Virus record (IMG/VR): IMGVR_UViG_3300006880_000037
Location: 1-33,657 of that record
Origin: a virus
DNA length: 33,657 nucleotides
Direction: 5' to 3' (one strand)
The notes below the pieces were generated by a model. The model searched no databases and was not told where the DNA came from. It saw only the letters and a list, made by a program, of their open reading frames with translations. Made by a program: the position numbers and the translations under genes. This document shows positions 7,442 to 15,947 of this stretch, piece by piece (the first letter of the stretch is position 1; each line of letters begins with the position of its first letter).

Positions 7442-9036
7442 CAGTAGTCGCCCCACAGAAGCTGGTGGTAGGTCAGCCCGGTGGCCGTTGATGCGGCGTA
7501 GTCGGAGAAGTCGACGTCGTATTCGGCGTAGGTCTTCCATCCCGGATCGAAGCCACCCGCGACACCCGCAAACAGATCGAACCAGGTCAGTCCCGCCGTC
7601 GCCATAGCGTCCCAGGTCCCGTAGACGTCACACAGATCAGAGAACTGGGATCCACAAACCCCTTGGGTGGTGCCTACTGGCCGATCGATGGTGGTGTAGG
7701 GAAGCTGGTGCAGCCTCGGCTGGTAGCGGTGGTCGGGGGAGACCCGGCCAACCTCGACCGGGGGGATGAACATGTAGCGGTCGGGGATGCCGTAGTTTGG
7801 CGGTCCGGAGAACAGCAGCCCACTGCCGGGCTCCAGTGTGGTCAGCAGATTATCCCGGTCGCTGAACATCCGGGTCGCCAATGTGAGCATGGAGTCAGCG
7901 TCACGCCGCTGCCGGTGGACAGGAAGCGGTCGGCGTCGGTTGGCCGGCGGCAGCAGCCCCCCGTTGTTGGGATAGCTCTCACTGCCCATCTCGATGAAGA
8001 AGATGCCCGGACCGGGTAGGCATGCCGGGTTGGGCGCGAAGCACAGCTCGATCCGGCGGTCGTTGCACGGGCGTACCGGATCCCGCAGCCAGAAGCCTTC
8101 GTCGGAGGCCAGGTACAGAGGTCCGGTTTCGGTCTGGGTGTCGACGGGATCGACGGAGAAGTTGTCGAACTCGAAAATCACCGGCAACGTGTTGGTGTTG
8201 CCGGCAGAAAGGATGGTGCGGAGCCCAACCTGGCCGGTAAAGAAGGTGGAATCGGTACCGGTGATCTGGAACGCAGCCGGTTCCGGTGTACCCACATGCC
8301 AGACCTTGGCAGAGGAGTTGTCGCCGAGCACATCCAATCGGATCTCGAAGACGTCGTTGGCTATGTACGTCTGCACGTTGTTGGCAGTGGCCAGGGTCGT
8401 GACAACGCCCGCGATGACCGAAGACAGGGTGAGATCAACAGTGTTGTCTGTAGCGAAGGCAATGTTGAGCCTGTAATGGTTGTTGGTGTCGGTGTATCGC
8501 CACATCGGACCGACGTTGATCGCGGCGGTGAGCGCCACGGCGGGGATCTTGACCTGGAACCGCATGGTGAAGTCGGTGATCTCCGCGCCGATGACAGTAC
8601 GGCGGGTGATGTTGACGGTCCCTGCGCTGTGCTTGCCGGTCCCCGCACTGACGAAGAAGTCGCTGGCTGAACCTCCGCTGGTCGTCCATGGCTGGGTGGT
8701 GTCCGCTACGCCCCAATCACTGGAGACGGTGCGGGAGAAGCTGTCGAAGATCGGGCCACCGGGGATGGTGAAACCACATGCCCGGGTGCGGTAGAAGAAC
8801 ATCGTGTCCAGCGGTGCCTCGGTGTCCCAGAAGATCGCCCGACCGCCGGAGGTGTGGATGTACTCCCCGCATTCCCCGCACGGGTAGATGTACGGCCTTA
8901 GTGGGGTCTCGGTGTCTGGGGTGTCCAGCCGCACCCGGACGACCTGGACACAGGTGGCGGCCGGGACGTCTGCCCAGTCGGTGTCGACCAGCACATGTCC
9001 GAGGTCGGGGAACGGCTGCGCGTCGATGATCGGCAT
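7441..9036 (-). CDS. Minor tail protein with inserted concanavalin-A-like lectin domain
   Basis: A 531-residue protein from ATG 9036, directly downstream of the tape measure. Residues 1-90 carry a hub-type domain with a CxxC pair (YPCGECGEY). Residues about 95-290 form a beta-sandwich insertion beginning FDSFSRTVSSDWGVADT and containing NNHYRLNIAFATDN and ALVIFEFDNF-like strands, the pattern of concanavalin-A/LamG-like carbohydrate-binding domains seen in actinophage minor tail proteins. The C-terminal 200 residues are Pro/aromatic-rich and probably structural. Its position suits a distal tail protein. Binding of cell-wall sugar is inferred from the domain. Confidence 0.72.
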   Translation of the reverse strand: MPIIDAQPFPDLGHVLVDTDWADVPAATCVQVVRVRLDTPDTETPLRPYIYPCGECGEYIHTSGGRAIFWDTEAPLDTMFFYRTRACGFTIPGGPIFDSFSRTVSSDWGVADTTQPWTTSGGSASDFFVSAGTGKHSAGTVNITRRTVIGAEITDFTMRFQVKIPAVALTAAINVGPMWRYTDTNNHYRLNIAFATDNTVDLTLSSVIAGVVTTLATANNVQTYIANDVFEIRLDVLGDNSSAKVWHVGTPEPAAFQITGTDSTFFTGQVGLRTILSAGNTNTLPVIFEFDNFSVDPVDTQTETGPLYLASDEGFWLRDPVRPCNDRRIELCFAPNPACLPGPGIFFIEMGSESYPNNGGLLPPANRRRPLPVHRQRRDADSMLTLATRMFSDRDNLLTTLEPGSGLLFSGPPNYGIPDRYMFIPPVEVGRVSPDHRYQPRLHQLPYTTIDRPVGTTQGVCGSQFSDLCDVYGTWDAMATAGLTWFDLFAGVAGGFDPGWKTYAEYDVDFSDYAASTATGLTYHQLLWGDY

Positions 9037-9039
9037 GGG

Positions 9040-10746
9040 TCACGCTGCCCGGGGTCCATGTACGAGCGCGCGTCCCGCTGCGTCCAGTGCGCGTTTGACC
9101 CGTACGTCGAGGATGTCGGTGATCTCCTGGGTGCCGAGGAACACCTGGACGATCGGTGGACCGCCCGTACCGAAGCCCATGTCGAGCAGGCCCGCCTGCC
9201 CCATGACCTGCCGTGCCCGCTGTGGGTTGTTGAGCGGCACCACCGCCTCCGGTCCCGCCTCCCCGACCACCGCGAGAGTCGGCTGACGAACCACCGCACC
9301 TTCAGCGAACAGTGCCGGCAGGAAGCCGGTGATCGCTGGGGAGATGGCCCGGATGATGTTGCTCTTGGCCGCGAGACGGTCGAACCATTGGATGAGCTGC
9401 TTTACCTTCTCGATCACAAACCCGATGAACAACGCGATCGACGTAAAGGCGATCCCGATGGCTACCACCTGGCCGACGATCAGCGTGAACAGTTGAAGCA
9501 GACCCTTCAGCGCATCCCGGACCACCGGATCCTTCAGGTAGGTGTTGAGGGTGTTGAGGGCGGAGTTGATGTCGGCCAAGAACTGCTTGCCCTCTTCCTC
9601 GGTGAGACCGAACAGCAGGGTGACGAACTCCCATAGCAGCTTGAACGTGGTGAGGAGCTGACCAGACACCTCCAGCGCATCGTCGAGCCACTGCTGGAAC
9701 GAGCCATCTTCGATGGCCTGGAGGAGCTTGTCCCCGATCATGGCCAGGAAGCCACCGAACTCGGCAGCCAGCTTCTCGATGGTGGGCAGGCTGGCCACGA
9801 TGATGCCGAGGAAACCCTCCAGGAGCCGCAGCCCACCCGCGCCGAGGACGGTGATGATGTTGCCCGTGGCGGCGAAGATCCTGGCTATCTGGTCTGCCAC
9901 CTTGGGGGTGGCGAGTGTCCGGGCGAACGAGTCGAGGAGCTGGCCCATGGCGGTGGCGACGTTGGCCAGCCCCCCGACGAGCGCCGGCCCCAGCACCCGC
10001 AGTAGGCGGGTGAGGGCACCGGTGATCTGTTCGAAGAATGCCTGCTGGACGATCTTCCGGATCTCCCGGAACAGCGGTAGGAGGGTCTGGAACTCCTTGG
10101 CGACGCTCCGGGCGGCTGGGGACAGGCCCTCCAACGCCTTCTTGATCTTCTCTGGGTCACCGTCGATGATCGCTTCGATCGCATCGCCGAAGCCCTGGAA
10201 CGCGATGACCAGAGGAACGATCGAGGCGATGAGGATGGTCAGCGCACCGGGGAACAGCCCGAGTAGTCCGAGAATGTTGGAAAGCTGCGCGGCCAGCCCA
10301 GTCAACCCCAGAATCACCGAGAAGATGACTGGTGGTAGGGCGATCATCTGCACCAGGAACGCCGGCCCCAGCTTCCCGACGGTGGCTAGCAGTCCGGTGA
10401 ACCCTTTGCCGATCCCAGACGCAGCGTGGCGCAGGAACGCGAACAGGTCTTCGGACGTGTTACGCACCCCATCGAGAGCCTCGTCGACTCCCTCCCGCAG
10501 GGACCGGGACACCAGCCGCGCATTCCGCCGACCACCCCGGACAATCTGTTCGCTGAACTCCTCGATGAACTCTTCGCCCGCATCCTCACCGGCATCGCCG
10601 GCTGCTTGGACGAGGTGCTTGAACTCGGCGTGCCGGCCCAACTCCCGCAGCTCGTGGTTCAGCTCTCTCTCGGCTTCACGGCGGAACCGCGCGAAGTCGC
10701 CGAGCACCTCGACGAACGCGGCCCCCACCTGCCGAGGAGTCGCCAT
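9040..10746 (-). CDS. Tail tape measure protein
   Basis: A 568-residue protein from ATG 10746; a TTG three codons earlier is less likely. Residues 1-70 are charged and helical (FARFRREAERELNHELRELG). Residues about 130-205 contain strong hydrophobic helices (FLVQMIALPPVIFSVILGLT; ALTILIASIVPLVIAF), followed by many amphipathic helices and another hydrophobic stretch near 425-460. A short PTLAVVGEAGPEAVVPL motif near 500-520 is a hallmark of phage tape measures. It sits between the chaperones and the first minor tail gene, as expected. At 568 residues it implies a relatively short tail. Confidence 0.88.
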   Translation of the reverse strand: MATPRQVGAAFVEVLGDFARFRREAERELNHELRELGRHAEFKHLVQAAGDAGEDAGEEFIEEFSEQIVRGGRRNARLVSRSLREGVDEALDGVRNTSEDLFAFLRHAASGIGKGFTGLLATVGKLGPAFLVQMIALPPVIFSVILGLTGLAAQLSNILGLLGLFPGALTILIASIVPLVIAFQGFGDAIEAIIDGDPEKIKKALEGLSPAARSVAKEFQTLLPLFREIRKIVQQAFFEQITGALTRLLRVLGPALVGGLANVATAMGQLLDSFARTLATPKVADQIARIFAATGNIITVLGAGGLRLLEGFLGIIVASLPTIEKLAAEFGGFLAMIGDKLLQAIEDGSFQQWLDDALEVSGQLLTTFKLLWEFVTLLFGLTEEEGKQFLADINSALNTLNTYLKDPVVRDALKGLLQLFTLIVGQVVAIGIAFTSIALFIGFVIEKVKQLIQWFDRLAAKSNIIRAISPAITGFLPALFAEGAVVRQPTLAVVGEAGPEAVVPLNNPQRARQVMGQAGLLDMGFGTGGPPIVQVFLGTQEITDILDVRVKRALDAAGRALVHGPRAA

Positions 10747-10786
10747 GGTGCGCAAGATAGCCGTTGGGCTGCACCGGAACCAGTGC

Positions 10787-11350
10787 TTACCCTGCTACGG
10801 AAGTGGCTTGCCCTCCTTGGGCTTCCCGCATCGCATCCTCGAACGATTGTGCGTAGAACTCCTCATCGAACCATTCGGCGGCTGCGCCGGCCGGTGGCGT
10901 CGAAAGCTGAGAGTCGAAGGTGAACCGCTGCTCCTTGGTCATGTGGCGGACCGCTAGGGCGTAGATGGCGTTGAGGGCTGCGCCGAGGCTGATCCGGCTC
11001 ATGTCCAGCCCGTGGACGGCCAGCTCTCCACCGATCTGTCGCCAGTGCGCCGCTGCGCTGCGGATCAGCCGGTCTGCTTCCCACCATGGCCAGCCCGACG
11101 CTGCCGCGAGCGCATCCCGGTTGGCCCGGAGGATGTCCGCGACCATGATCCGGCCCGACATCAGCTCCTCCATCAGCAACTCTTCGGTGTCGGGATCGCA
11201 CAGCCCGGGGACGATGGGCATCGGCTGTTCGTCGTCCAGGACCGCCCGGAACCACACCTCGGCCGGCAGCGCAGGAATCATGTAGCGCAGCCCGGCCAGG
11301 TCCACCTCGATTGCCCAGATGGACAGTGCAGCCATTGCCGCATCGGTCAC
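10787..11350 (-). CDS. Tail assembly chaperone, second protein
   Basis: A 187-residue protein whose GTG start (11350) overlaps the stop of the upstream chaperone as GTGA. It has a helical, Trp-rich N-terminus (AALSIWAIEVDLAGLRYMIP). The middle matches the C-terminal chaperone domain of siphophages (ADRLIRSAAAHWRQIGGELA). Position before the tape measure supports the role. Many phages make the second chaperone by ribosomal frameshift. Here no classic slippery heptamer is visible and the overlap points to re-initiation instead. It helps the tape measure fold before tube assembly. Confidence 0.75.
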   Translation of the reverse strand: MTDAAMAALSIWAIEVDLAGLRYMIPALPAEVWFRAVLDDEQPMPIVPGLCDPDTEELLMEELMSGRIMVADILRANRDALAAASGWPWWEADRLIRSAAAHWRQIGGELAVHGLDMSRISLGAALNAIYALAVRHMTKEQRFTFDSQLSTPPAGAAAEWFDEEFYAQSFEDAMREAQGGQATSVAG

Positions 11351-11757
11351 GTCCGCCCATCCACTGGTGGTAGCTGCTGGACCCGCTTGGCGGTGGTCTT
11401 CTTGGCCGCTGTACGCCGGCCCGCCCGGTTGGTGGGCATCTCCTCATCGTTCCAGACCCGCAGAATGGCCACGAGCAGCGGCAGGACTTCCTTCGGGTCC
11501 ATGGTCCCCTCGGCCATCTGGTCTTCGATCCAGTCCCAGTCCTCCTGCTTGGCGAACAGAGCCGCGATCAGGGTCATCAGCCGGTTGAGCGCGGAGAGCT
11601 GCTTGGCGAACTGGGGACTGCTGGGGTCGATCTCCTCCCCGTAGTTCCTGCGCCAGAAGCCCATCCGGACCAGCACCGCCACCTGACCCTCGTTCGGCTT
11701 GACGGTTTCGATGATCCGGTCGGCGAACTCGATCGGCCGCGTCGTCTGTTCTGCCAT
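11347..11757 (-). CDS. Tail assembly chaperone, first protein
   Basis: A 136-residue protein; start set at ATG 11757, 10 bases after the upstream stop, since longer in-frame starts would invade the upstream gene. It is helical and acidic in the first 95 residues (MAEQTTRPIEFADRIIETVK; DWDWIEDQMAEGTMDPKEVL), as in gpG-type chaperones. The tail is basic (NRAGRRTAAKKTTAKRVQQL). It lies between the gp10-like gene and the second chaperone. Family assignment rests on order, size and composition. Confidence 0.75.
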   Translation of the reverse strand: MAEQTTRPIEFADRIIETVKPNEGQVAVLVRMGFWRRNYGEEIDPSSPQFAKQLSALNRLMTLIAALFAKQEDWDWIEDQMAEGTMDPKEVLPLLVAILRVWNDEEMPTNRAGRRTAAKKTTAKRVQQLPPVDGRT

Positions 11758-11767
11758 GACAGACAGC

Positions 11768-12208
11768 TTACGTGCCTGTCCGACGTCCAGGTGACAGCTT
11801 GAACCCCAACGGTCCGGTGACCTCGTAGAGGGCGGTCCGCAGCCAGGGACGTCCCCGATACCGCGCACCGGGCCACCGGACCTGCCGGACGATGACTGTC
11901 TTGCCTTGGTAGCGGAACCGCAACGCCTTCTTTCGCCGTGGCCGGATGATCCGGGGACCCTGCCGCCAGCCTTCGTGGACCGCAGCCGCGTAACGCACCC
12001 GAACCAGCACCCGGCCCACCGCACGGTTCTGCCGCAGGCTCAGGTCGATGCTGTGGCGGCTGCGCAACGTTCCGGTGTCGACCGGAGCCAGCACCTGCGC
12101 CCGGTTTTTTACCCGGTTCGTGGCCAGGGCGACGAACTTCCCGGCATCATGCGCCAGGACCGCTCGCAGCTCCGTCCTCGCTAGACGCAGCCGGATCCGT
12201 GTCGCCAT
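11768..12208 (-). CDS. HK97 gp10-like neck/tail-completion protein
   Basis: A 146-residue basic protein from ATG 12208 with GGAGGTGG upstream. It contains the gp10-family signature APVDTGTLRSRHSIDL (about 41-56), then VRYAAAVHEGWR (72-83), then a basic PRRKKALRFRYQGKT hairpin and GRPWLRTAL near the end. These proteins join head and tail in siphophages. The gene overlaps the end of its upstream neighbour by 62 bases in another frame, which is long for coupled neck genes, but both frames look real. Confidence 0.85.
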   Translation of the reverse strand: MATRIRLRLARTELRAVLAHDAGKFVALATNRVKNRAQVLAPVDTGTLRSRHSIDLSLRQNRAVGRVLVRVRYAAAVHEGWRQGPRIIRPRRKKALRFRYQGKTVIVRQVRWPGARYRGRPWLRTALYEVTGPLGFKLSPGRRTGT

Positions 12209-12371
12209 CGACCACCTCCAGGTAACCGGCCGCGATGCGGGAGGTGATGAACTCGTCCAGCTCGGTGGTGATCTCCTGCCCCTCGTCCATCAGATCATGG
12301 CTCCGGGTTGCCCGTACCCGGACGAGCTTCGGCAAGCTGGGGTCTTCGGACTTGCGCGCCTTGGTGGCCAT
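12147..12371 (-). CDS. Small head-tail connector-region protein
   Basis: A 74-residue protein from ATG 12371. The core KLVRVRATRSHDLMDEGQEI then ITSRIAAGYLEVVDGD is a small barrel-like unit commonly encoded among neck genes of actinophages, and the tail is Ala/Ser/Asp-rich and disordered. It overlaps the gp10-like gene by 62 bases. Function in the neck is inferred from position only. Confidence 0.65.
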   Translation of the reverse strand: MATKARKSEDPSLPKLVRVRATRSHDLMDEGQEITTELDEFITSRIAAGYLEVVDGDTDPAASSEDGAASGPGA

Positions 12372-12381
12372 GTCGAACTCC

Positions 12382-12891
12382 TCAGTCGCACTCGTTGCAG
12401 GCCAGCACTTCGATGGTGATGCCCAACGTACCGCCGACACAGCCACCTTCGGCACCGAACGGTGCATACTCCCCGATCGAGATCAGGTTCTCTCCGTCGT
12501 TGAAGCAGCAGATCACCGCCCGCCGCATGGCCATGAAGTCTTCCAGCAGCAGCTCGTGGACGGTGCTCCACTGGGCGCAGGTCGGCAACACCTCCGCCGA
12601 TCCGGTAGGTGCACACCGGGCAGAACCCAGCTCCAGCTCCAGCCGCCACTGCAATGGGGCGCAGCGGGTGATGGGGTCCTCGTCGGAGGGGAAGCCGGCC
12701 GCGACCCTGGCCAGACGTAGCCAGCCCAGCCCGGAGCAGCATTCGTCCTGGGTCAGCGAAAGCCCGTACGCCACCTGGTCTCCGGGCCGTAGGCAGCATT
12801 CGGCGACCGGTTCGGAGACCTGCTGGAGCTGTTCGCAGTAGCACTCCAACAGCCGGTCGATCGACGGCTTGAACATGAGGTCGATCAGCAT
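12382..12891 (-). CDS. Cysteine-rich neck protein
   Basis: A 169-residue protein. ATG 12891 shares one base with the upstream stop (TGATG), so I prefer it over longer in-frame starts. It contains 14 cysteines (about 8%), several paired: ECYCEQ, AECC, DECCS, VICCF and a C-terminal ACNECD. Otherwise it has an alpha/beta composition with strands such as QWRLELELG and LGITIEVLA. It is likely a head-tail joining protein by order. The cysteines could bind metal or form cross-links; the sequence alone does not decide. Confidence 0.65.
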   Translation of the reverse strand: MLIDLMFKPSIDRLLECYCEQLQQVSEPVAECCLRPGDQVAYGLSLTQDECCSGLGWLRLARVAAGFPSDEDPITRCAPLQWRLELELGSARCAPTGSAEVLPTCAQWSTVHELLLEDFMAMRRAVICCFNDGENLISIGEYAPFGAEGGCVGGTLGITIEVLACNECD

Positions 12892-13733
12892 CACGCAGTC
12901 CAGGTGGTGATCCGAGGCTGCGGCAGGTCCAGGTTGGACACCCTGGGCCGTTGCTTCAACTTGTTCGGGTTGACGGACGTCAGCCATCGGTCGGCGGTGA
13001 CCAGACCGGTGCGGTATTCGGAGAACTCGTCTTCGGCTGCGATCAGCTCCATCGACACACCCTGCCGGGTGATCGACGAAACCCGTTCGGGCATGGTGCA
13101 GTCACCAGCCGCGCATGCGCGGCTGAACTCGCATGCGAGCGCGCCGGCCGCGACCTGCCCGCCGACGGGCAGGGGCTCACCTCGGGTATAGACGACGATG
13201 AACGTCCGGTCGGTGGAGCTGGCCGGGACGTCCAGGTTGTTGCACTCCGGCCAACAGTCACCGTCCTGCCGTACCAACAGCTCCCCGTTGTCCACCCGGT
13301 ACGCCGAAGACGGGATGAGCACGTTGTCGACCCGCACCTCGACGATGGCCCCGACGGGTCCGGGGAGGACCACCTCGCAGGACGCACCACAGCAACACAC
13401 GCCAGGACAGCCGCAGTTGCGCCACTCACCACCCGGATCTACGTAGGGCCACCAGGTGCGTTGCCCGTCGCCCCATCCGGAGTCCATCCACACTCCCCAC
13501 GTCTGGTAGGAACGTGGCTGACAACGGGTGTAGCAGGGGCGGACGGTGACCTGGCACAGCCCGTAGCGCCGGCCGGACAGCGCCCACAGGATCTCGCTGG
13601 CCCAAGCTGTGGCCAGCTCCTGCTGTGGGACGGTGTAGGAGGACCAGGCGGGGCAGCACGAGGTGTCGATTACCCAGCCGCAGGGTGCTGCGCCGGCTGC
13701 GGCCTGTGCTCCGAGTGGTGGAAGAACGGGCAT
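12891..13733 (-). CDS. Cysteine-rich head-tail adaptor-type protein
   Basis: A 280-residue protein from ATG 13733 behind GGGAGGTGAG. It has 17 cysteines, including NCGCPGVCCCGASCEV near 107-122 and CWPECN near 157-162. The N-terminal half is helical and Trp-rich (ATAWASEILWALSGRRYGLC), as in head-tail adaptor folds. The middle, VVLPGPVGAIVEVRVDNVLI then SAYRVDNGELLVR, is a beta hairpin pattern found in actinophage head-tail connector proteins. Position after the capsid genes and before the gp10-like gene agrees. Confidence 0.72.
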   Translation of the reverse strand: MPVLPPLGAQAAAGAAPCGWVIDTSCCPAWSSYTVPQQELATAWASEILWALSGRRYGLCQVTVRPCYTRCQPRSYQTWGVWMDSGWGDGQRTWWPYVDPGGEWRNCGCPGVCCCGASCEVVLPGPVGAIVEVRVDNVLIPSSAYRVDNGELLVRQDGDCWPECNNLDVPASSTDRTFIVVYTRGEPLPVGGQVAAGALACEFSRACAAGDCTMPERVSSITRQGVSMELIAAEDEFSEYRTGLVTADRWLTSVNPNKLKQRPRVSNLDLPQPRITTWTA

Positions 13734-13749
13734 GGCTCACCTCCCGGGA

Positions 13750-14655
13750 TCAGGTTAGCGGGAAGGTGAAGCCGTCGAGGTTGACCCGCGCGCCGGACAC
13801 CAACGCTGCGCGCATCGACACGGTGCCGTCGGTATCGATGTCCATGAACGTGTTGGCTGCTCCGGTGCCTCCGGTGCGGATGGTGAAGGTGTTCCGGACC
13901 GGAGGGCGGTGGGCAACTGGCAACGTGATCAGCGTCGCGTCGGTACCGAAGGAGCCGCTGATGGTCAGTTCACCCCGCAGCCGGACGATCTGGAGCAGTC
14001 CGTCGAGCCGGCTGCCGACCGCCGCGAACGGAGCGCCCGTGGAGGTGACGTTGGTCTCGAACGTGGGCGCAGTCCAGGCGCTCGGCGGGACGTTGGAACC
14101 GGTGACGGTACCGACAGCCACCATGTCCCCGGCTGCGGTGACGTGCCATCGGACGGTGTTGTCCGACAAGGTGGCCTCGATGATGTGGACACCCGGGTTG
14201 GAGCCCTCCGCACCAGGGAAGGCTTGGTGCCGGGCGGCGACCCGGTTGTTGGCGCTGGCCCGGGAACGGATCTCGCCAAACTCGTTGAAGTAGCCGGTAC
14301 GGGTGCCGGCCAGCCGCATCTTCAGCAGGTCTTCGGCCGTTCCCGGATCGACGATCGTCGGCCGGTCCAGGATGACACTGTGGTCCTCATCGATGGTCAT
14401 CTGGCGTAGTCCGTCGCTGCCGACGACACGGAAGGTGAGACCTTCGGCGTGCATCCAGTATTCGTCCGGAACAGCGTGGAATGTAATCATCCCCGCTCCG
14501 TCCGTGATCAACGGGTTGGAGGCGGGGATGGTCAGTGCGGCATCGGTGAAGATCGAGGCGAGGTTGGCCACGTTGCGGCGGAAGATGCGAACCGCCACGC
14601 CGGAGGCAATGGTGCCGTCCGAGCGTGTGAAGATCTCCGGCCCGTACTGCGCCAC
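13750..14655 (-). CDS. Fibre-like virion protein encoded in the head module
   Basis: A 301-residue protein from GTG 14655. The N-terminal domain (ASGVAVRIFRRNVANLASIF then NPLITDGAGMITFHAVPDEY) matches the attachment domain seen at the start of many phage tail-fibre and appendage proteins. A helical linker, LLKMRLAGTRTG, follows at about 110. The beta-rich C-terminal head carries RLDGLLQIVRLRGELTISG, like phage fibre tips. Its place between capsid and neck genes rather than with the other fibres is odd and suggests a head fibre or whisker. Confidence 0.65.
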   Translation of the reverse strand: MAQYGPEIFTRSDGTIASGVAVRIFRRNVANLASIFTDAALTIPASNPLITDGAGMITFHAVPDEYWMHAEGLTFRVVGSDGLRQMTIDEDHSVILDRPTIVDPGTAEDLLKMRLAGTRTGYFNEFGEIRSRASANNRVAARHQAFPGAEGSNPGVHIIEATLSDNTVRWHVTAAGDMVAVGTVTGSNVPPSAWTAPTFETNVTSTGAPFAAVGSRLDGLLQIVRLRGELTISGSFGTDATLITLPVAHRPPVRNTFTIRTGGTGAANTFMDIDTDGTVSMRAALVSGARVNLDGFTFPLT

Positions 14656-14661
14656 GACAGC

Positions 14662-15222
14662 TCAGAGGTTGTACGGCAAGCGGATGGTGAAACTTCCGAA
14701 CTGGGTAGGCGCGTCGGCGTCGGTGATGGTGATGGTCCACTCCCCCGAGCTGGGGTAGGTGTGGTTGGTGGAACCGGCCTGCGCGACACCGAGCGTGGAC
14801 GTTCCGTCACCCCAGTTGACGTTGACGTTGCCAGCGGCAAGGTTGTCGATCAGCAGGGTGACCGCGTACGGGTTGCCACCGACGTTGTAGGCGCTGATCG
14901 AACCGTTGGGCTGCGCCGCACTCGACGGGCAGGTGTTGACGTCCTGCGTCTCGGTACCCGAAGCCACACCGCCGTTGACGGCGTTGTAGACCACGTTCGT
15001 ACCAGCGACGTAACCCGCCACTACATCCGTGCCACCACGCTTGAGGAGTAGCGCACCCTTGCCGCCGATCACCGCCTCGGGGATCACGATCATCGGGTAG
15101 CGGCCTCCAGTGTCGATGCCGATCTTTCCCTTGTCGGTGAGCGCCCAGCAGAGCACACGCTGTGCCACGGCGGTGAGTACGCCGTACGCGTCGACCGCAA
15201 TGCGAACAGATCCACCAGCCAT
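14662..15222 (-). CDS. PKD/Ig-like domain protein, probable capsid decoration
   Basis: A 186-residue protein from ATG 15222. Residues 1-75 form a beta-rich N-domain (AGGSVRIAVDAYGVLTAVAQ; GKGALLLKRGGTDVVAGYVA). Residues about 105-186 form a PKD-type Ig fold with its hallmarks: VNVNWGDGTST near 134-144 and HTYPSSGEWTITITDAD near 154-170. PKD and Ig-like domains are common on capsid or tail surfaces and are thought to bind surface sugars weakly. Location three genes after the capsid gene favours head decoration over tail. Confidence 0.7.
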   Translation of the reverse strand: MAGGSVRIAVDAYGVLTAVAQRVLCWALTDKGKIGIDTGGRYPMIVIPEAVIGGKGALLLKRGGTDVVAGYVAGTNVVYNAVNGGVASGTETQDVNTCPSSAAQPNGSISAYNVGGNPYAVTLLIDNLAAGNVNVNWGDGTSTLGVAQAGSTNHTYPSSGEWTITITDADAPTQFGSFTIRLPYNL

Positions 15223-15236
15223 GTCGTCGTCCTTTC

Positions 15237-15944
15237 TTACGCCAGTGTGGCACAGCCGCAGGCAGCCGCCGGCGGAGCTGCGGTGACCCGCTCGAAGTGG
15301 TCGTGGGTGGTGGCGCCGATGGCCGTGAGCAGGGGTTCCAGCGTCCCGGACATGGCGTCGCGGCGGACCAGGTAGGTGGAGTGGCCGGTTCCCCAGGGGC
15401 TGCCGGCGTTCGACCGCGCGTTGATCATCGTGAAGCTCACCGCGCCATTCTCGAAGGTCACATCGCCCGGGGTGCCTTCACTGACCCACGGGGCCAGGTA
15501 GTACCCGAACGGCTGGTTGGTCGCCGAGCAGGCTTCCTGGGCCATCCTGGTCCAGACCTCCAGCCCGAAGTGCGTCGACCCGACGCCGGAGAGTCCTTCG
15601 TTGGTACGCCAACCGACCGCGCGGGCGGTGGGGGTGAAGTCGTCGAGTACCGCAGCGGAGCCGGTGATCAGCGCATACAGCTCCGGGTCCACCTCGCAGA
15701 AGGTGATGTTGTACGTGTACCACTTGAACTGCGCCGGCCGCCGATCCTTCAGGCAGATGTCCCCGTTGGCGTTCGGTACGACGATCTCCACCGGGTCCTC
15801 GTACTCGGCGGTGCGTTCCACTGAGACGAACCCAGCAGAGACGACCGAACAGGACGAGCCTCCGGTGAGGATGGTGCCGCAGGAGTCCAGCTTGGTGATA
15901 CGCATACGCGTACCGCCGACGGGCTTCATGCAGATCGACGGCAT
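15237..15944 (-). CDS. Probable major tail (tube) protein
   Basis: A 235-residue protein from ATG 15944 (GAGGAG upstream). The start MKPVGGTRMRITKLDSCGTI, then VERTAEYEDPVEIVVPNANG, ICLKDRRPAQFKW and FCEVDPELYALITG, follows a pattern I associate with actinophage major tail proteins. The C-terminus, PPAAACGCATLA, is a conserved Cys tail of that group. It lies before the neck genes rather than between neck and chaperones, which lowers confidence. A capsid-associated protein of similar fold is the alternative. Confidence 0.6.
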   Translation of the reverse strand: MPSICMKPVGGTRMRITKLDSCGTILTGGSSCSVVSAGFVSVERTAEYEDPVEIVVPNANGDICLKDRRPAQFKWYTYNITFCEVDPELYALITGSAAVLDDFTPTARAVGWRTNEGLSGVGSTHFGLEVWTRMAQEACSATNQPFGYYLAPWVSEGTPGDVTFENGAVSFTMINARSNAGSPWGTGHSTYLVRRDAMSGTLEPLLTAIGATTHDHFERVTAAPPAAACGCATLA

Positions 15945-15947
15945 CGG

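Noticed and set aside
10787-11757. Programmed ribosomal frameshift between the tail chaperones
   Set aside because: No classic slippery heptamer found near the end of the first gene; a GTGA overlap explains coupling instead.
11747-11765. Extra dyad copy TGTTCT-N7-CAGACA at the first chaperone start
   Set aside because: Left half does not match well and it lies in front of a structural gene; likely chance.
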